Of a DNA stretch of 14,621 nucleotides, positions 1 through 7,501 are shown in pieces. Each line of letters opens with the position of its first letter. Position 1 is the first letter of the stretch. Under the pieces are notes generated by a model. The model saw nothing but the letters and a program-made list of their open reading frames with translations, was not told where the DNA came from and ran no database searches. Source of the DNA: an uncultured Lachnospiraceae bacterium (GTDB taxonomy: Bacteria > Bacillota > Clostridia > Lachnospirales > Lachnospiraceae); contig CADCQV010000097.1 of assembly GCA_902803625.1 (NCBI GenBank), forward strand, positions 1 through 14,621, given 5' to 3'. A program made the translations under genes and the position numbers.

Positions 1-708
1 ATGGGATTATATTCCCTCACATACAACTGGACCTATATTTTAGTAATAATAGGCGCTATTTTATCTATGGCGGCTTCAGCCAAGGTTAACTCAACCTTCA
101 GAAAATACTCTCAGGTCCGCTCGGGGAGCGGTATTACAGGGGCAATGGCTGCTGAAGAGATACTGAGAAGGAATACAATAACTGATGTTTCCGTACAGCA
201 TATTCCGGGAGAACTGACAGATAACTATAATCCTGCAAGAAAAACGGTTAATCTTTCGGATTCGGTCTACGGTTCCGGATCGGTGGCGGCTATCGGTGTA
301 GCAGCACATGAGTGCGGACACGTCATGCAGCATGCCGACGGCTATCTTCCTCTTTCAATAAGGGCAGCCCTGGTGCCTGCCGCGAATTTCGGATCCAGGC
401 TGGGTCTTCCTATCTGCATTATCGGTCTCTTCATGGGAAGTATGGGTCACACGATTATAACGATAGGTATATGGCTTTTTTCACTGGCGGTTTTATTCCA
501 GCTCGTCACCCTTCCCGTGGAATTTGATGCCAGTAAGAGAGCCCTGGTACAGCTTGAAAGTAACGGAATGCTTTCTTCTGAAGAGTTGAAATGCACGAAG
601 GAGGTGCTGTCGGCTGCGGCACTTACCTATGTTGCAGCTGCAGCGGCATCTATCCTGCAGCTCTTAAGGCTTCTTCTCCTTTTTGGAGGAAACCGCAGGC
701 GTGACTAA
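1..708 (+). CDS. YugP-family membrane zinc metallopeptidase
   Basis: Predicted membrane-bound zinc-dependent peptidase of the YugP type (235 aa, close to the roughly 225 aa I recall for the family). It shows an HECGH zinc motif at residues 103-107, with His103 and His107 as ligands and Glu104 catalytic. Glu174, in the family block LPVEFDASKRA, is the likely third ligand. Hydrophobic segments lie at about residues 10-28, 125-172 (probably two helices) and 208-229, so the active site sits close to the membrane. The N-terminal stretch after the first helix (KVNSTFRKYSQVRSGSG) also matches the family. The substrate is unknown. The start is the first base of the window, so its ribosome binding site cannot be seen and a start further upstream cannot be excluded. 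The 3' end overlaps rsmB by 8 bases. Confidence 0.88.
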   Translation: MGLYSLTYNWTYILVIIGAILSMAASAKVNSTFRKYSQVRSGSGITGAMAAEEILRRNTITDVSVQHIPGELTDNYNPARKTVNLSDSVYGSGSVAAIGVAAHECGHVMQHADGYLPLSIRAALVPAANFGSRLGLPICIIGLFMGSMGHTIITIGIWLFSLAVLFQLVTLPVEFDASKRALVQLESNGMLSSEELKCTKEVLSAAALTYVAAAAASILQLLRLLLLFGGNRRRD

Positions 709-2086
709 AGGGAAGAAAGATCTCCGGGAGACGGCCCTCGACATCCTCCTTAAATACGAAAAAAGCGGAGAGAAGCTGAATTCTGTAATCCAGGATGTTT
801 TTTTGACGGGGGACTATCCCGATAAGAAGGACAGAGCTTTTATAAAGATACTCTCTGAGGGAACAGTGGAGCGGCGGATCACATTGGACTATGTGATCGA
901 CCGCTTTTCCAATGTAGGGACCGGCAGAATGAAGCCCCTTATAAGAAATGTCCTCAGAATGGGGACGTATCAACTGTTATTTATGGATGGGGTTCCTCCG
1001 CATGCCGTATGCTCCGAATCGGTCCGCCTTGTGAAGAAAAGACATATGTCAGGGCTTTCGGGCTTTGTGAACGCTGTTTTGAGGCGTATCGCCGGAGAGG
1101 GCTTTGATATTGAGAGCATAAAGGAGCCGCATATAAAATATTCCTGCCCGGAATGGATCTTTAAGAAGTTTCGTGATGAATACGGAGCGGATAAAGCGGT
1201 TGACATAATCCGGTCTTTTATGGAAAGTCAACCGGTTTACATAAGAACAAATGTTGCAAGGATAAAGCCGGATGAGCTGGAAAAGAAGCTCAGAGAAAAG
1301 GGACTGGAGCCTTCGAAGGTCAGAAACCGTCCCTACGCTTTTTCCATAAGCGGTTTCGGGGATCTCTCTTCCCTTGCAGAGTTTAGGGAGGGGCTTTTTT
1401 CCGTTCAGGATATAAGCTCCATGTCGATCGGGGATGAGATCAGGGAGATCTTATATAAAGACAGACCTGAAAGCTTCCGGATACTTGATCTCTGCGCCGC
1501 CCCGGGAGGTAAATCCTGCCACAGTGCCGAGATACTGACCGCATTCTTAAGTGAAAGGAAGGAACGGGGCCTTGCTCCCGGAAGGGATGCTTTTTTTGTG
1601 GAGTCCCGGGATATTTCCGAAAAAAAGCGGCTTCTCATAGTTGAAAATAAGGAAAGACTTGGTCTTGAATTAATAAAAACAGCTGTTCTTGATGCTTCGG
1701 GTGCGGATATTCCTGACGAAGACAGGGAGAGCTATGATCTTGTGATCGCAGATCTCCCCTGCTCCGGACTCGGTGTGACCGGCAGGAAAAATGACCTGAA
1801 ATACAGGGTGCAGCCTGAAGATATACCTGCCTTAAAGAAGCTGCAAAGGGATATTCTTAAAAATGCGGACTGTTCTCTTAAGTGCGGGGGCTATCTTATT
1901 TATTCCGTCTGTACCGTGACACGGGAGGAAACAGCGGAGCAGGACAGCTGGATCAGGGAGAGCTTTGGGTACCATAGGATCAAAGAAAAGCTGATACTCC
2001 CCGGAGAGGGTGAGGGCGACGGGTTTTATTATGCGGTTTACATAAAAAATGGTACCGCGACCGGACCGGATACTGCACCCGGTTGA
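701..2086 (+). CDS. rsmB: 16S rRNA (cytosine-967-C5) methyltransferase RsmB
   Basis: SAM-dependent methyltransferase that makes m5C in helix 31 of 16S rRNA (C967 in E. coli numbering); 461 aa. The N-terminal 150 or so residues form the NusB-like RNA-binding domain (RETALDILLKYEKSGEKLNS). The catalytic domain has the SAM-binding DLCAAPGGKS at 263-272, the motif IV cysteine in DLPCSG (Cys354) and the nucleophile cysteine in YSVCT (Cys404; the family usually has YSTCT). I chose the GTG at 701 because GGAGGA (685-690) lies 10 bases upstream. The TTG at 683 would add six residues but has no such site. The start overlaps the metallopeptidase stop, suggesting translational coupling. The last 10-12 residues (GTATGPDTAPG) look like a non-conserved tail reaching into the repeat region. 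Confidence 0.93.
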   Translation: MTKGKKDLRETALDILLKYEKSGEKLNSVIQDVFLTGDYPDKKDRAFIKILSEGTVERRITLDYVIDRFSNVGTGRMKPLIRNVLRMGTYQLLFMDGVPPHAVCSESVRLVKKRHMSGLSGFVNAVLRRIAGEGFDIESIKEPHIKYSCPEWIFKKFRDEYGADKAVDIIRSFMESQPVYIRTNVARIKPDELEKKLREKGLEPSKVRNRPYAFSISGFGDLSSLAEFREGLFSVQDISSMSIGDEIREILYKDRPESFRILDLCAAPGGKSCHSAEILTAFLSERKERGLAPGRDAFFVESRDISEKKRLLIVENKERLGLELIKTAVLDASGADIPDEDRESYDLVIADLPCSGLGVTGRKNDLKYRVQPEDIPALKKLQRDILKNADCSLKCGGYLIYSVCTVTREETAEQDSWIRESFGYHRIKEKLILPGEGEGDGFYYAVYIKNGTATGPDTAPG

Positions 2087-2095
2087 GGAGATAGC

Positions 2096-2158
2096 GTCAT
2101 TCTGAGGCTGTATGGTGTCATTCTGAGGCTGTATGGTGTCATTCTGAGGCTGTATGGT
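2096..2158 (+). repeat. 21-bp direct tandem repeat, three copies
   Basis: Three identical 21-base units start at 2096, 2117 and 2138. Each begins with GTCATTCTGAG followed by a ten-base GC/TA spacer. The next copy of the same 11-mer, at 2159, opens the left arm of the inverted repeat, so the array is made of copies of that arm's outer tip. There is no open frame of note and no sign of coding use. Identity between units points to recent slippage or unequal recombination. Confidence 0.9.
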
Positions 2159-2232
2159 GTCATTCTGAGCGAAGCGAAGAATCTTTCATGACCGCTTGGA
2201 AAGATCCTTCGGGCTGAAGCCCTCAGGATGAC
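2159..2232. repeat. REP/MITE-like imperfect inverted repeat
   Basis: The left arm (2159-2187) begins GTCATTCTGAGCGAAGCGAA and ends AATCTTTC. The right arm (2199-2232) begins GAAAGATCCTTCGGGC and ends CTCAGGATGAC. The right arm is nearly the reverse complement of the left, and the arms are separated by 11 bases. The right arm also carries its own small hairpin, GGGCT-GA-AGCCC (2211-2222). From memory, the motif family GTCATYCTGAGCG..GCGAAGRATC recurs between genes in many bacteria; I could not confirm this by search. No transposase is nearby, so it would be a non-autonomous element. As RNA it could fold into a stable hairpin between rsmB and rlmN, but no T-run follows, so an intrinsic terminator is unlikely. 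Confidence 0.8.
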
Positions 2233-2302
2233 AAAATAAGAAGCCCTCAGGATGACAGAATAAGAAGCCCTCAGGATGACAAAATAAGAAGCCCTCAGGA
2301 TG
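2219..2302 (+). repeat. 24-bp direct tandem repeat, 3.5 copies
   Basis: Units start at 2219, 2243 and 2267, with a half unit at 2291. They share GCCCTCAGGATGAC followed by a spacer of the form AxAATAAGAA. The second unit differs from the others by one A-to-G change. The CTCAGGATGAC part is the outer tip of the inverted repeat's right arm, so this array mirrors the 21-bp array on the other side. Because 24 is a multiple of three, the minus strand carries an open frame here encoding a repetitive peptide. I regard that frame as an artefact. Confidence 0.9.
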
Positions 2303-2324
2303 GATGGAAAACATGTGAGGATTT

Positions 2325-3365
2325 ATGATCGATATTAAGTCTCTCAATATGAAAGAGCTTACAAACTTCATACTGGAGAAGGGTGAGAAGAGGTACCGGG
2401 CGGAGCAGCTTTTTTCCTGGATGCATTCACGTCTGGTAAGAAATCCCGGGGAAATGAGCAATATCCCGAAAACCGTAAAAGAGCTCTTAAGCAGCGAAAC
2501 AGAGTATACAGCCCTTGAAACCGTTGACATAGAGATTTCGGAAGAGGACGGCACGAAAAAATATCTCTTCGGCCTTTCCGACGGAAACGTAATAGAGTCT
2601 GTTTGGATGAGGTACAGGGAGTGGAACAGCGTGTGCATTTCATCCCAGGTGGGCTGCCGCATGGGCTGCCGTTTCTGCGCGTCAACCCTGGACGGCTGTA
2701 TAAGAAATCTGACCCCTTCGGAAATGCTGGATCAGGTATACTCCATCCAGAGAGAAAGCGGGGAAAGAATATCCAATATCGTTATCATGGGAAGCGGCGA
2801 GCCTCTTGATAACTACGATGCACTTCTTAAGTTTCTGGAGATAATAAGTGATGAAAAAGGGCTCAATATCGGGGAAAGACATATCACGGTCAGTACCTGC
2901 GGCCTGGTGCCTGAGATAAGGCGCCTTGCAGAGCTTAAGAAACAAATAACACTCGCTATCTCACTGCATGCGCCGAATGACAAAAAGAGACGCAGTCTTA
3001 TGCCGATAGCAAATAAATACAGCATTGCAGAGCTTATGGAGGCAGTAAAATATTATTATGAAAAGACCGGCCGGAGGATTACCTTCGAATATGCACTTGC
3101 CCGGGATGTAAATGATTCACCTGAGGATGCGGCAGAGCTTTCCGGGCTCCTGAAGGGGCTGAACTGCCATGTAAACCTTATCCCCGTAAACCCCGTCAGG
3201 GAGCGTGCACTTCGGGGCAGCAGCATCAGGAGGGCTTCCGACTTCAAAACCGTGCTTGAAAAAAACGGAATTAATGTTACTATTAGGAGAGAAATGGGCA
3301 GAGATATAGATGGTGCCTGCGGACAACTGCGGCGGAAGCACCTGGAGGCTGTTTTTCATGTTTAA
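2325..3365 (+). CDS. rlmN: Dual-specificity 23S rRNA (A2503-C2)/tRNA (A37-C2) methyltransferase RlmN
   Basis: Radical-SAM methylase that makes 2-methyladenosine at A2503 of 23S rRNA and, in characterised homologues, at A37 of some tRNAs; 346 aa, normal for the family. The CX3CX2C cluster that binds [4Fe-4S] is Cys111, Cys115 and Cys118 (GCRMGCRFC). The two cysteines of the methyl-transfer mechanism are present: Cys104 (VCISSQ) and Cys332 (DGACGQL). SAM-binding segments include MGSGEPLDNYD and the SLHAPND block. The N-terminal domain begins IDIKSLNMKEL. The ATG at 2325 has only a short, close GAGG (2317-2320), a weaker site than those of its neighbours. The gene follows the repeat block, so its promoter is unclear. 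It overlaps prpC by 8 bases. Confidence 0.95.
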   Translation: MIDIKSLNMKELTNFILEKGEKRYRAEQLFSWMHSRLVRNPGEMSNIPKTVKELLSSETEYTALETVDIEISEEDGTKKYLFGLSDGNVIESVWMRYREWNSVCISSQVGCRMGCRFCASTLDGCIRNLTPSEMLDQVYSIQRESGERISNIVIMGSGEPLDNYDALLKFLEIISDEKGLNIGERHITVSTCGLVPEIRRLAELKKQITLAISLHAPNDKKRRSLMPIANKYSIAELMEAVKYYYEKTGRRITFEYALARDVNDSPEDAAELSGLLKGLNCHVNLIPVNPVRERALRGSSIRRASDFKTVLEKNGINVTIRREMGRDIDGACGQLRRKHLEAVFHV

Positions 3366-4095
3366 GACTTTTTCCGCTACCGACGTGGGCAGAAAACGAC
3401 AAATCAATCAGGACTTCGTATTCTCATCGGAAAATCCGGTGGGAAGCCTTCCGAACCTCTTTATCGTGGCAGACGGCATGGGCGGCCATGCTGCCGGTGA
3501 TTTTGCCTCTTCTTTTACTACGCGCACTGTTGTGGATGCCATAAAGGTGTCAGAGCAGGATACCCCCATCAAGATATTAAGAGAGGCCATCGAAAAGGCC
3601 AATAACGCACTTATAGAAGAAGCGGAAAAAAAGCCCGAGTATGAGGGTATGGGAACCACTATCGTGGCAGCCACCATAGTGGATGACTATATCTATGTGG
3701 CAAATGTGGGTGACAGCCGGCTTTATCTGGTCAATGACGATATCGTCCAGATCACAAGGGATCATTCCCTGGTGGAGGAAATGGTTATGGCCGGCAGGAT
3801 AGATAAGGAAGAAGCCAGGGTACATCCCGACAAGAATATAATAACACGCGCTATAGGCGCTGCCCCGGATCTGAAGATAGACTTTTTTGATATGCACCTT
3901 CAGGAGGGGGACAGGATACTTATGTGCACGGACGGTCTTTCCAATATGGTGGAGGATCAGGATATCCGTATGGTTATGGAAGGAGAGAATGACGTGGCGG
4001 GCATGGTATATGCCCTTATCAAGGCTGCCAATAAGAACGGCGGCAAGGATAATATCGGCGTCATTGTGATAGAACCCTTTGCGGAGGAGATATAA
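3358..4095 (+). CDS. prpC: PP2C-family Ser/Thr protein phosphatase (PrpC/Stp)
   Basis: Metal-dependent cytosolic phosphatase that reverses phosphorylation by the PASTA kinase encoded next; 245 aa, full length for the bacterial Stp/PrpC type. PP2C motifs appear in order: TDVGRKRQINQD with Asp19, VADGMGGH with Asp39 and Gly40 binding metal, GMGTT, VGDSRLYL, TRDHSLV, CTDGLSN with Asp192, and GKDNIGV with Asp231 and Asn232. I chose the ATG at 3358 (MFKTFSATDVG), which has GGAGG (3344-3348) nine bases upstream. A longer reading frame starts further upstream but lies inside rlmN. The start overlaps the rlmN stop by 8 bases, so translation is probably coupled. Confidence 0.95.
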   Translation: MFKTFSATDVGRKRQINQDFVFSSENPVGSLPNLFIVADGMGGHAAGDFASSFTTRTVVDAIKVSEQDTPIKILREAIEKANNALIEEAEKKPEYEGMGTTIVAATIVDDYIYVANVGDSRLYLVNDDIVQITRDHSLVEEMVMAGRIDKEEARVHPDKNIITRAIGAAPDLKIDFFDMHLQEGDRILMCTDGLSNMVEDQDIRMVMEGENDVAGMVYALIKAANKNGGKDNIGVIVIEPFAEEI

Positions 4096-4128
4096 CGGTT
4101 TTACCTCAGGGAACCGGAGCGAAAGGCT

Positions 4129-6531
4129 ATGTTAAGAGAAGGAATGCTCTTAGGAGAGCGCTATGAAATAATAAGTAAGATCGGTGCCGGCGGGATGAGC
4201 GACGTCTATAAGGCGAAGGATCACCGGCTGGACCGTTTTGTTGCCGTGAAGGTCCTGAAGAGTGAGTACTCGGAGGACCGTAATTTTGTTGCGAAATTCC
4301 GTACAGAAGCCCAGTCGGCGGCAGCGCTCATACATCCGAATATAGTAAACGTTTATGACGTAGGACAGCAGGATGGGCTTTACTATATAGTAATGGAGCT
4401 TGTAGAGGGTATCACCCTGAAGCACTACATCGAAAAGAAGCTCCGCCTTTCCGTCAAAGAGGCCGTGAGCATTACAATACAGGTTTCCATGGGACTGGAG
4501 GCCGCACATCTGAACCATGTTATACACAGGGATGTGAAGCCCCAGAACATCATTATTTCCAAGGAGGGAAAGGTAAAGGTTACGGACTTCGGCATAGCAA
4601 GAGCCGCAACCAGTGATACCATTACGTCAAACGTGATGGGTTCGGTGCATTATACTTCACCGGAGCAGGCGCGGGGCGGATATTCCGATGAAAAGAGCGA
4701 TATTTATTCCCTGGGTATAGTACTTTTCGAGATGGTGACCGGTAGAGTTCCCTTTGACGGGGAGACCACGGTTTCAATCGCCATAAAGCAGATACAGGAG
4801 CCCATGCCGGATCCCAGAGACTACGTGGACGATATTCCTGTCAGTGTCCAGCAGATCATCTACAAATCCACGGAAAAGAATCCAGACAGGCGTTATTCAA
4901 CCATGACCGAGCTTATTGCTGATCTGAAAAGGTCCCTCACCAATCCGGAGGATAATTTTGTCAGACGCATCGGGAATGAGGATATTGCCGGAGGTGCCAC
5001 AAAGCTCGTCACTGATAATGAGCAGGAGGATATAAAGAGGCAGACGGGTTCCGTTGACCTTAATGATGATGTACTGAAGGCTTATGCCATATCAAGGCGC
5101 AGGGAGCAGGAGGAGAAGCTTAAAAGCTATCCCGGTGACTATGACGAGGATATCCGGGATGATTATGAGGATGATTACTCCGATGACGATCTTGAGGACG
5201 ACTATCCGAGAAGAGAAAGACGTGTAAAAAGCTCAAATAAGGATAAGAAGCCGGTTCAGAAGAAAAACACAAAAAGTGCCAGAAAGAAGGCAGAATCCTT
5301 TATCACCGGCAGAAGTAACAGGGAGGACAGGCGTAAGGAACGGATACGTTCAGAACGGGCTGCTTCCGAAAGAGCCGCTTCCTCAAGAAAGAGACAGCGG
5401 CGCTTAAGCGATGATGACGATGATTATGATGATGACGATCTGGATCCCGGAATGCAGACCATGATGACGGCTCTCGCGGTCATTGCGGTTATTATCCTGA
5501 TCGTAATAATCATTGTTTTTGTGAGAAAGTACAGCGGGCTTCTTAGCTCCGTTCCCACAGATGACGCATCCACCGAGCTCTATACCGAGGAGGCTCAGGA
5601 TGGCGAAAAGGTTACAATGACGGATGTGAGCGGTATCGTATTTGCCGATGCGAAAACGAAGCTTACTGCCCTTGGGCTTGTGGTCACAAGTGAAAACAGG
5701 CCCTCTTCCGATATAGAGAAGGGCTGTGTGATACAGGTAAGTGATGAGGACGGGAATATCATCAATCCCGGAGATCAGGTGGAACAGGGCGCCACCGTTA
5801 TCCTCTCCGTAAGCACAGGAGAAGACGGTGTGGAGGTTCCCGATATTTCCGGTCTTTCAAAGGCGGAAGCCCGTGTTAAGCTTGAGAGCTCGGGTTTCAC
5901 TGTGGCAGAAAGCGAAGCGGAGAGCGATGAGGTTAAAGCGGGCAACGTTATTTCACAGAATCCGGCCGGAGGAAGCCAGGCAGAAGAAGGCAGCCAGGTG
6001 CTGATCGTCATAAGCAGCGGTGCGAAGGCTGCTGCCACGAAAACCGTTCCGGATCTTGTGGGTATGACGGAAATCGCCGCAAAGGCGGCTCTGGCGGCTG
6101 CAGATATCTCCTTTGGCGAAGTAAATGAGGAAAACTCGGCCACAGTGGCAGCAGGGGTCGTAATCTCACAGTCCCCGGAAGCAGGGGCCACCGTAGGAGA
6201 CAGTACCAGTGTGAGCTTCAAGGTAAGTAAGGGACCCGGAACCTTTGGGGGAAGCATAGATGTGGCAGCTCCCGAAGGCTATACCGAGGGAACTCCGGCG
6301 CAGATCACGATCACCTCAAGCGTGGATAATTCGGTGCTGTACTCCCAGCCGGTAGCTTCCTTCCCCACCCAGGTTACAATATCGGGTGTTACGGCACCTT
6401 CGGGAGTGATGGCTATAACCTATTCCACCTTTGAAAACGTGGAATATGAGGACGATAACGGACAGATAGTAAACGATACAAAGGAAACACCGCAGACAGT
6501 GACTCAGGTCGTAAATTTTACGGCAGAATGA
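4129..6531 (+). CDS. prkC: PASTA-domain transmembrane Ser/Thr kinase (PrkC/PknB/Stk family)
   Basis: Membrane kinase that in Firmicutes senses muropeptides or lipid II through extracellular PASTA domains and phosphorylates cell-wall, translation and metabolic proteins; 800 aa. The kinase domain spans about residues 12-275: glycine loop GAGGMSDV (19-26), Lys41, helix C Glu60, HRD 133-135, DFG 153-155, and an activation loop rich in Thr/Ser (TSDTITSNVMGS) ending in SPE 177-179. A long charged linker (about 325-443) has blocks of Asp/Glu alternating with Lys/Arg. One transmembrane helix lies at about 446-465. Three PASTA repeats follow at about 495-563, 568-631 and 638-703. A C-terminal beta-rich, Ig-like domain (about 706-800) has no cysteines. 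The ATG at 4129 has CGGAG (4115-4119) at good spacing, 33 bases after prpC. Confidence 0.95.
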   Translation: MLREGMLLGERYEIISKIGAGGMSDVYKAKDHRLDRFVAVKVLKSEYSEDRNFVAKFRTEAQSAAALIHPNIVNVYDVGQQDGLYYIVMELVEGITLKHYIEKKLRLSVKEAVSITIQVSMGLEAAHLNHVIHRDVKPQNIIISKEGKVKVTDFGIARAATSDTITSNVMGSVHYTSPEQARGGYSDEKSDIYSLGIVLFEMVTGRVPFDGETTVSIAIKQIQEPMPDPRDYVDDIPVSVQQIIYKSTEKNPDRRYSTMTELIADLKRSLTNPEDNFVRRIGNEDIAGGATKLVTDNEQEDIKRQTGSVDLNDDVLKAYAISRRREQEEKLKSYPGDYDEDIRDDYEDDYSDDDLEDDYPRRERRVKSSNKDKKPVQKKNTKSARKKAESFITGRSNREDRRKERIRSERAASERAASSRKRQRRLSDDDDDYDDDDLDPGMQTMMTALAVIAVIILIVIIIVFVRKYSGLLSSVPTDDASTELYTEEAQDGEKVTMTDVSGIVFADAKTKLTALGLVVTSENRPSSDIEKGCVIQVSDEDGNIINPGDQVEQGATVILSVSTGEDGVEVPDISGLSKAEARVKLESSGFTVAESEAESDEVKAGNVISQNPAGGSQAEEGSQVLIVISSGAKAAATKTVPDLVGMTEIAAKAALAAADISFGEVNEENSATVAAGVVISQSPEAGATVGDSTSVSFKVSKGPGTFGGSIDVAAPEGYTEGTPAQITITSSVDNSVLYSQPVASFPTQVTISGVTAPSGVMAITYSTFENVEYEDDNGQIVNDTKETPQTVTQVVNFTAE

Positions 6532-6573
6532 TACTATAAAACCTTGGATATCCGGAAGGATCCGGGGGTAAGG

Positions 6574-7494
6574 ATGGCATACAGGGGACAGATAATCAAG
6601 GCTATGTCCGGGTTTTATTATGTAAGGCCGGACAGGGATGAAAAAATCAGTAACAGCCCTTCTGAAAGCTCCGGATCATTCCAGTGCAGGGCAAAGGGAA
6701 TATTCAGGAGAAACAATATCACTCCCCTTGTGGGTGACCGGGTACTGTTCGATCTTACAGAAACGGATGATGTGGAAGGGAACGTTACGGAAATACTGGA
6801 GAGGAAGAATTTCCTTATCCGGCCAAGGGTCGCAAATGTAGATCAGGCACTTGTGATATTTGCACTTCACACACCGGAGCCTGCCACTGAGCTTCTGGAC
6901 CGCTTTCTCATAGGAATGCGGAGTAAGGCGATCCCGGTCATACTGGTATTTAATAAGGATGACCTGGGAAACGAAGAAGATATTGAAGGCTTCAGGGATA
7001 TATATGGGGACGCCGGTGTGAAGCTTCTGTTTACAAGCGCTCTGGAGTATAGCGGAATAGATGAGGTGAGAGAGCTTTTGCGGAATAAGCTCACTACAGT
7101 TGCCGGACCCTCCGGCGCCGGGAAATCATCCCTTATCAATGCTTTGTCAGGCAGGGAGCTGATGAATACCGGAGACTTAAGCCGGAAGACCGGAAGGGGA
7201 AAGCAGACCACCAGACATACGGAGCTTATCGAGATAGAAGAGGGCAGCTTCATCATAGATACTCCCGGCTTTTCATCACTGGAGTTTGACGGTCTGGAGG
7301 CCGCTTCACTTGACGGTCTTTTTCCTGAGATCGAAAGATACAAGAACGAATGTTATTATACAGGCTGCTCGCATATTAATGAGCCGGACTGCGGCGTAAA
7401 AAGGAAGCTCTCGGAGGGCTGCATACCAAGGGAACGGTATGAGTCTTACGTTCTTTTCTATAATGAATTATCAAAAAAAAGGAGATATTCTTAA
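6574..7494 (+). CDS. rsgA: Ribosome small-subunit-dependent GTPase RsgA
   Basis: Circularly permuted GTPase that checks late maturation of the 30S subunit; 306 aa. An N-terminal OB-fold (MAYRGQIIKAMSGFYYV) is followed by the permuted G motifs: NKDD (Asn127-Asp130) comes before the P-loop GPSGAGKS (178-185), then TTRHTE and DTPGF (229-233). The C-terminal zinc knuckle has Cys260, Cys265, His267 and Cys273. I chose the ATG at 6574, with G-rich GGGGG (6564-6568) upstream. A TTG at 6544 would add ten residues that do not match the family start and has no ribosome binding site. In Bacillus subtilis the RsgA homologue (CpgA) is a known PrkC substrate, which fits its place directly after prkC. The gap to rpe is 7 bases. 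Confidence 0.95.
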   Translation: MAYRGQIIKAMSGFYYVRPDRDEKISNSPSESSGSFQCRAKGIFRRNNITPLVGDRVLFDLTETDDVEGNVTEILERKNFLIRPRVANVDQALVIFALHTPEPATELLDRFLIGMRSKAIPVILVFNKDDLGNEEDIEGFRDIYGDAGVKLLFTSALEYSGIDEVRELLRNKLTTVAGPSGAGKSSLINALSGRELMNTGDLSRKTGRGKQTTRHTELIEIEEGSFIIDTPGFSSLEFDGLEAASLDGLFPEIERYKNECYYTGCSHINEPDCGVKRKLSEGCIPRERYESYVLFYNELSKKRRYS

Positions 7495-7501
7495 GAATAC
7501 A

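Noticed and set aside
683..700. TTG start for rsmB at 683
   Set aside because: The GGAGG at 685-689 fits the GTG at 701 as its ribosome binding site, and would lie inside the coding sequence if TTG were used.
2096..2302. CRISPR array
   Set aside because: The repeats are head-to-tail tandem units with constant short spacers. There are no unique spacers of 30 bases or so, and no cas genes.
2186..2662. Minus-strand reading frame of 158 codons with a repeated FLFCHPEG peptide
   Set aside because: The repetition comes from the 24-bp DNA repeat (a multiple of three), and the rest lies opposite rlmN. No SD or family match is seen.
5775..6257. Minus-strand frame opposite the PASTA region
   Set aside because: Its Ser/Thr/Pro/Ala-rich translation simply reflects the reverse complement of the repetitive PASTA coding sequence.
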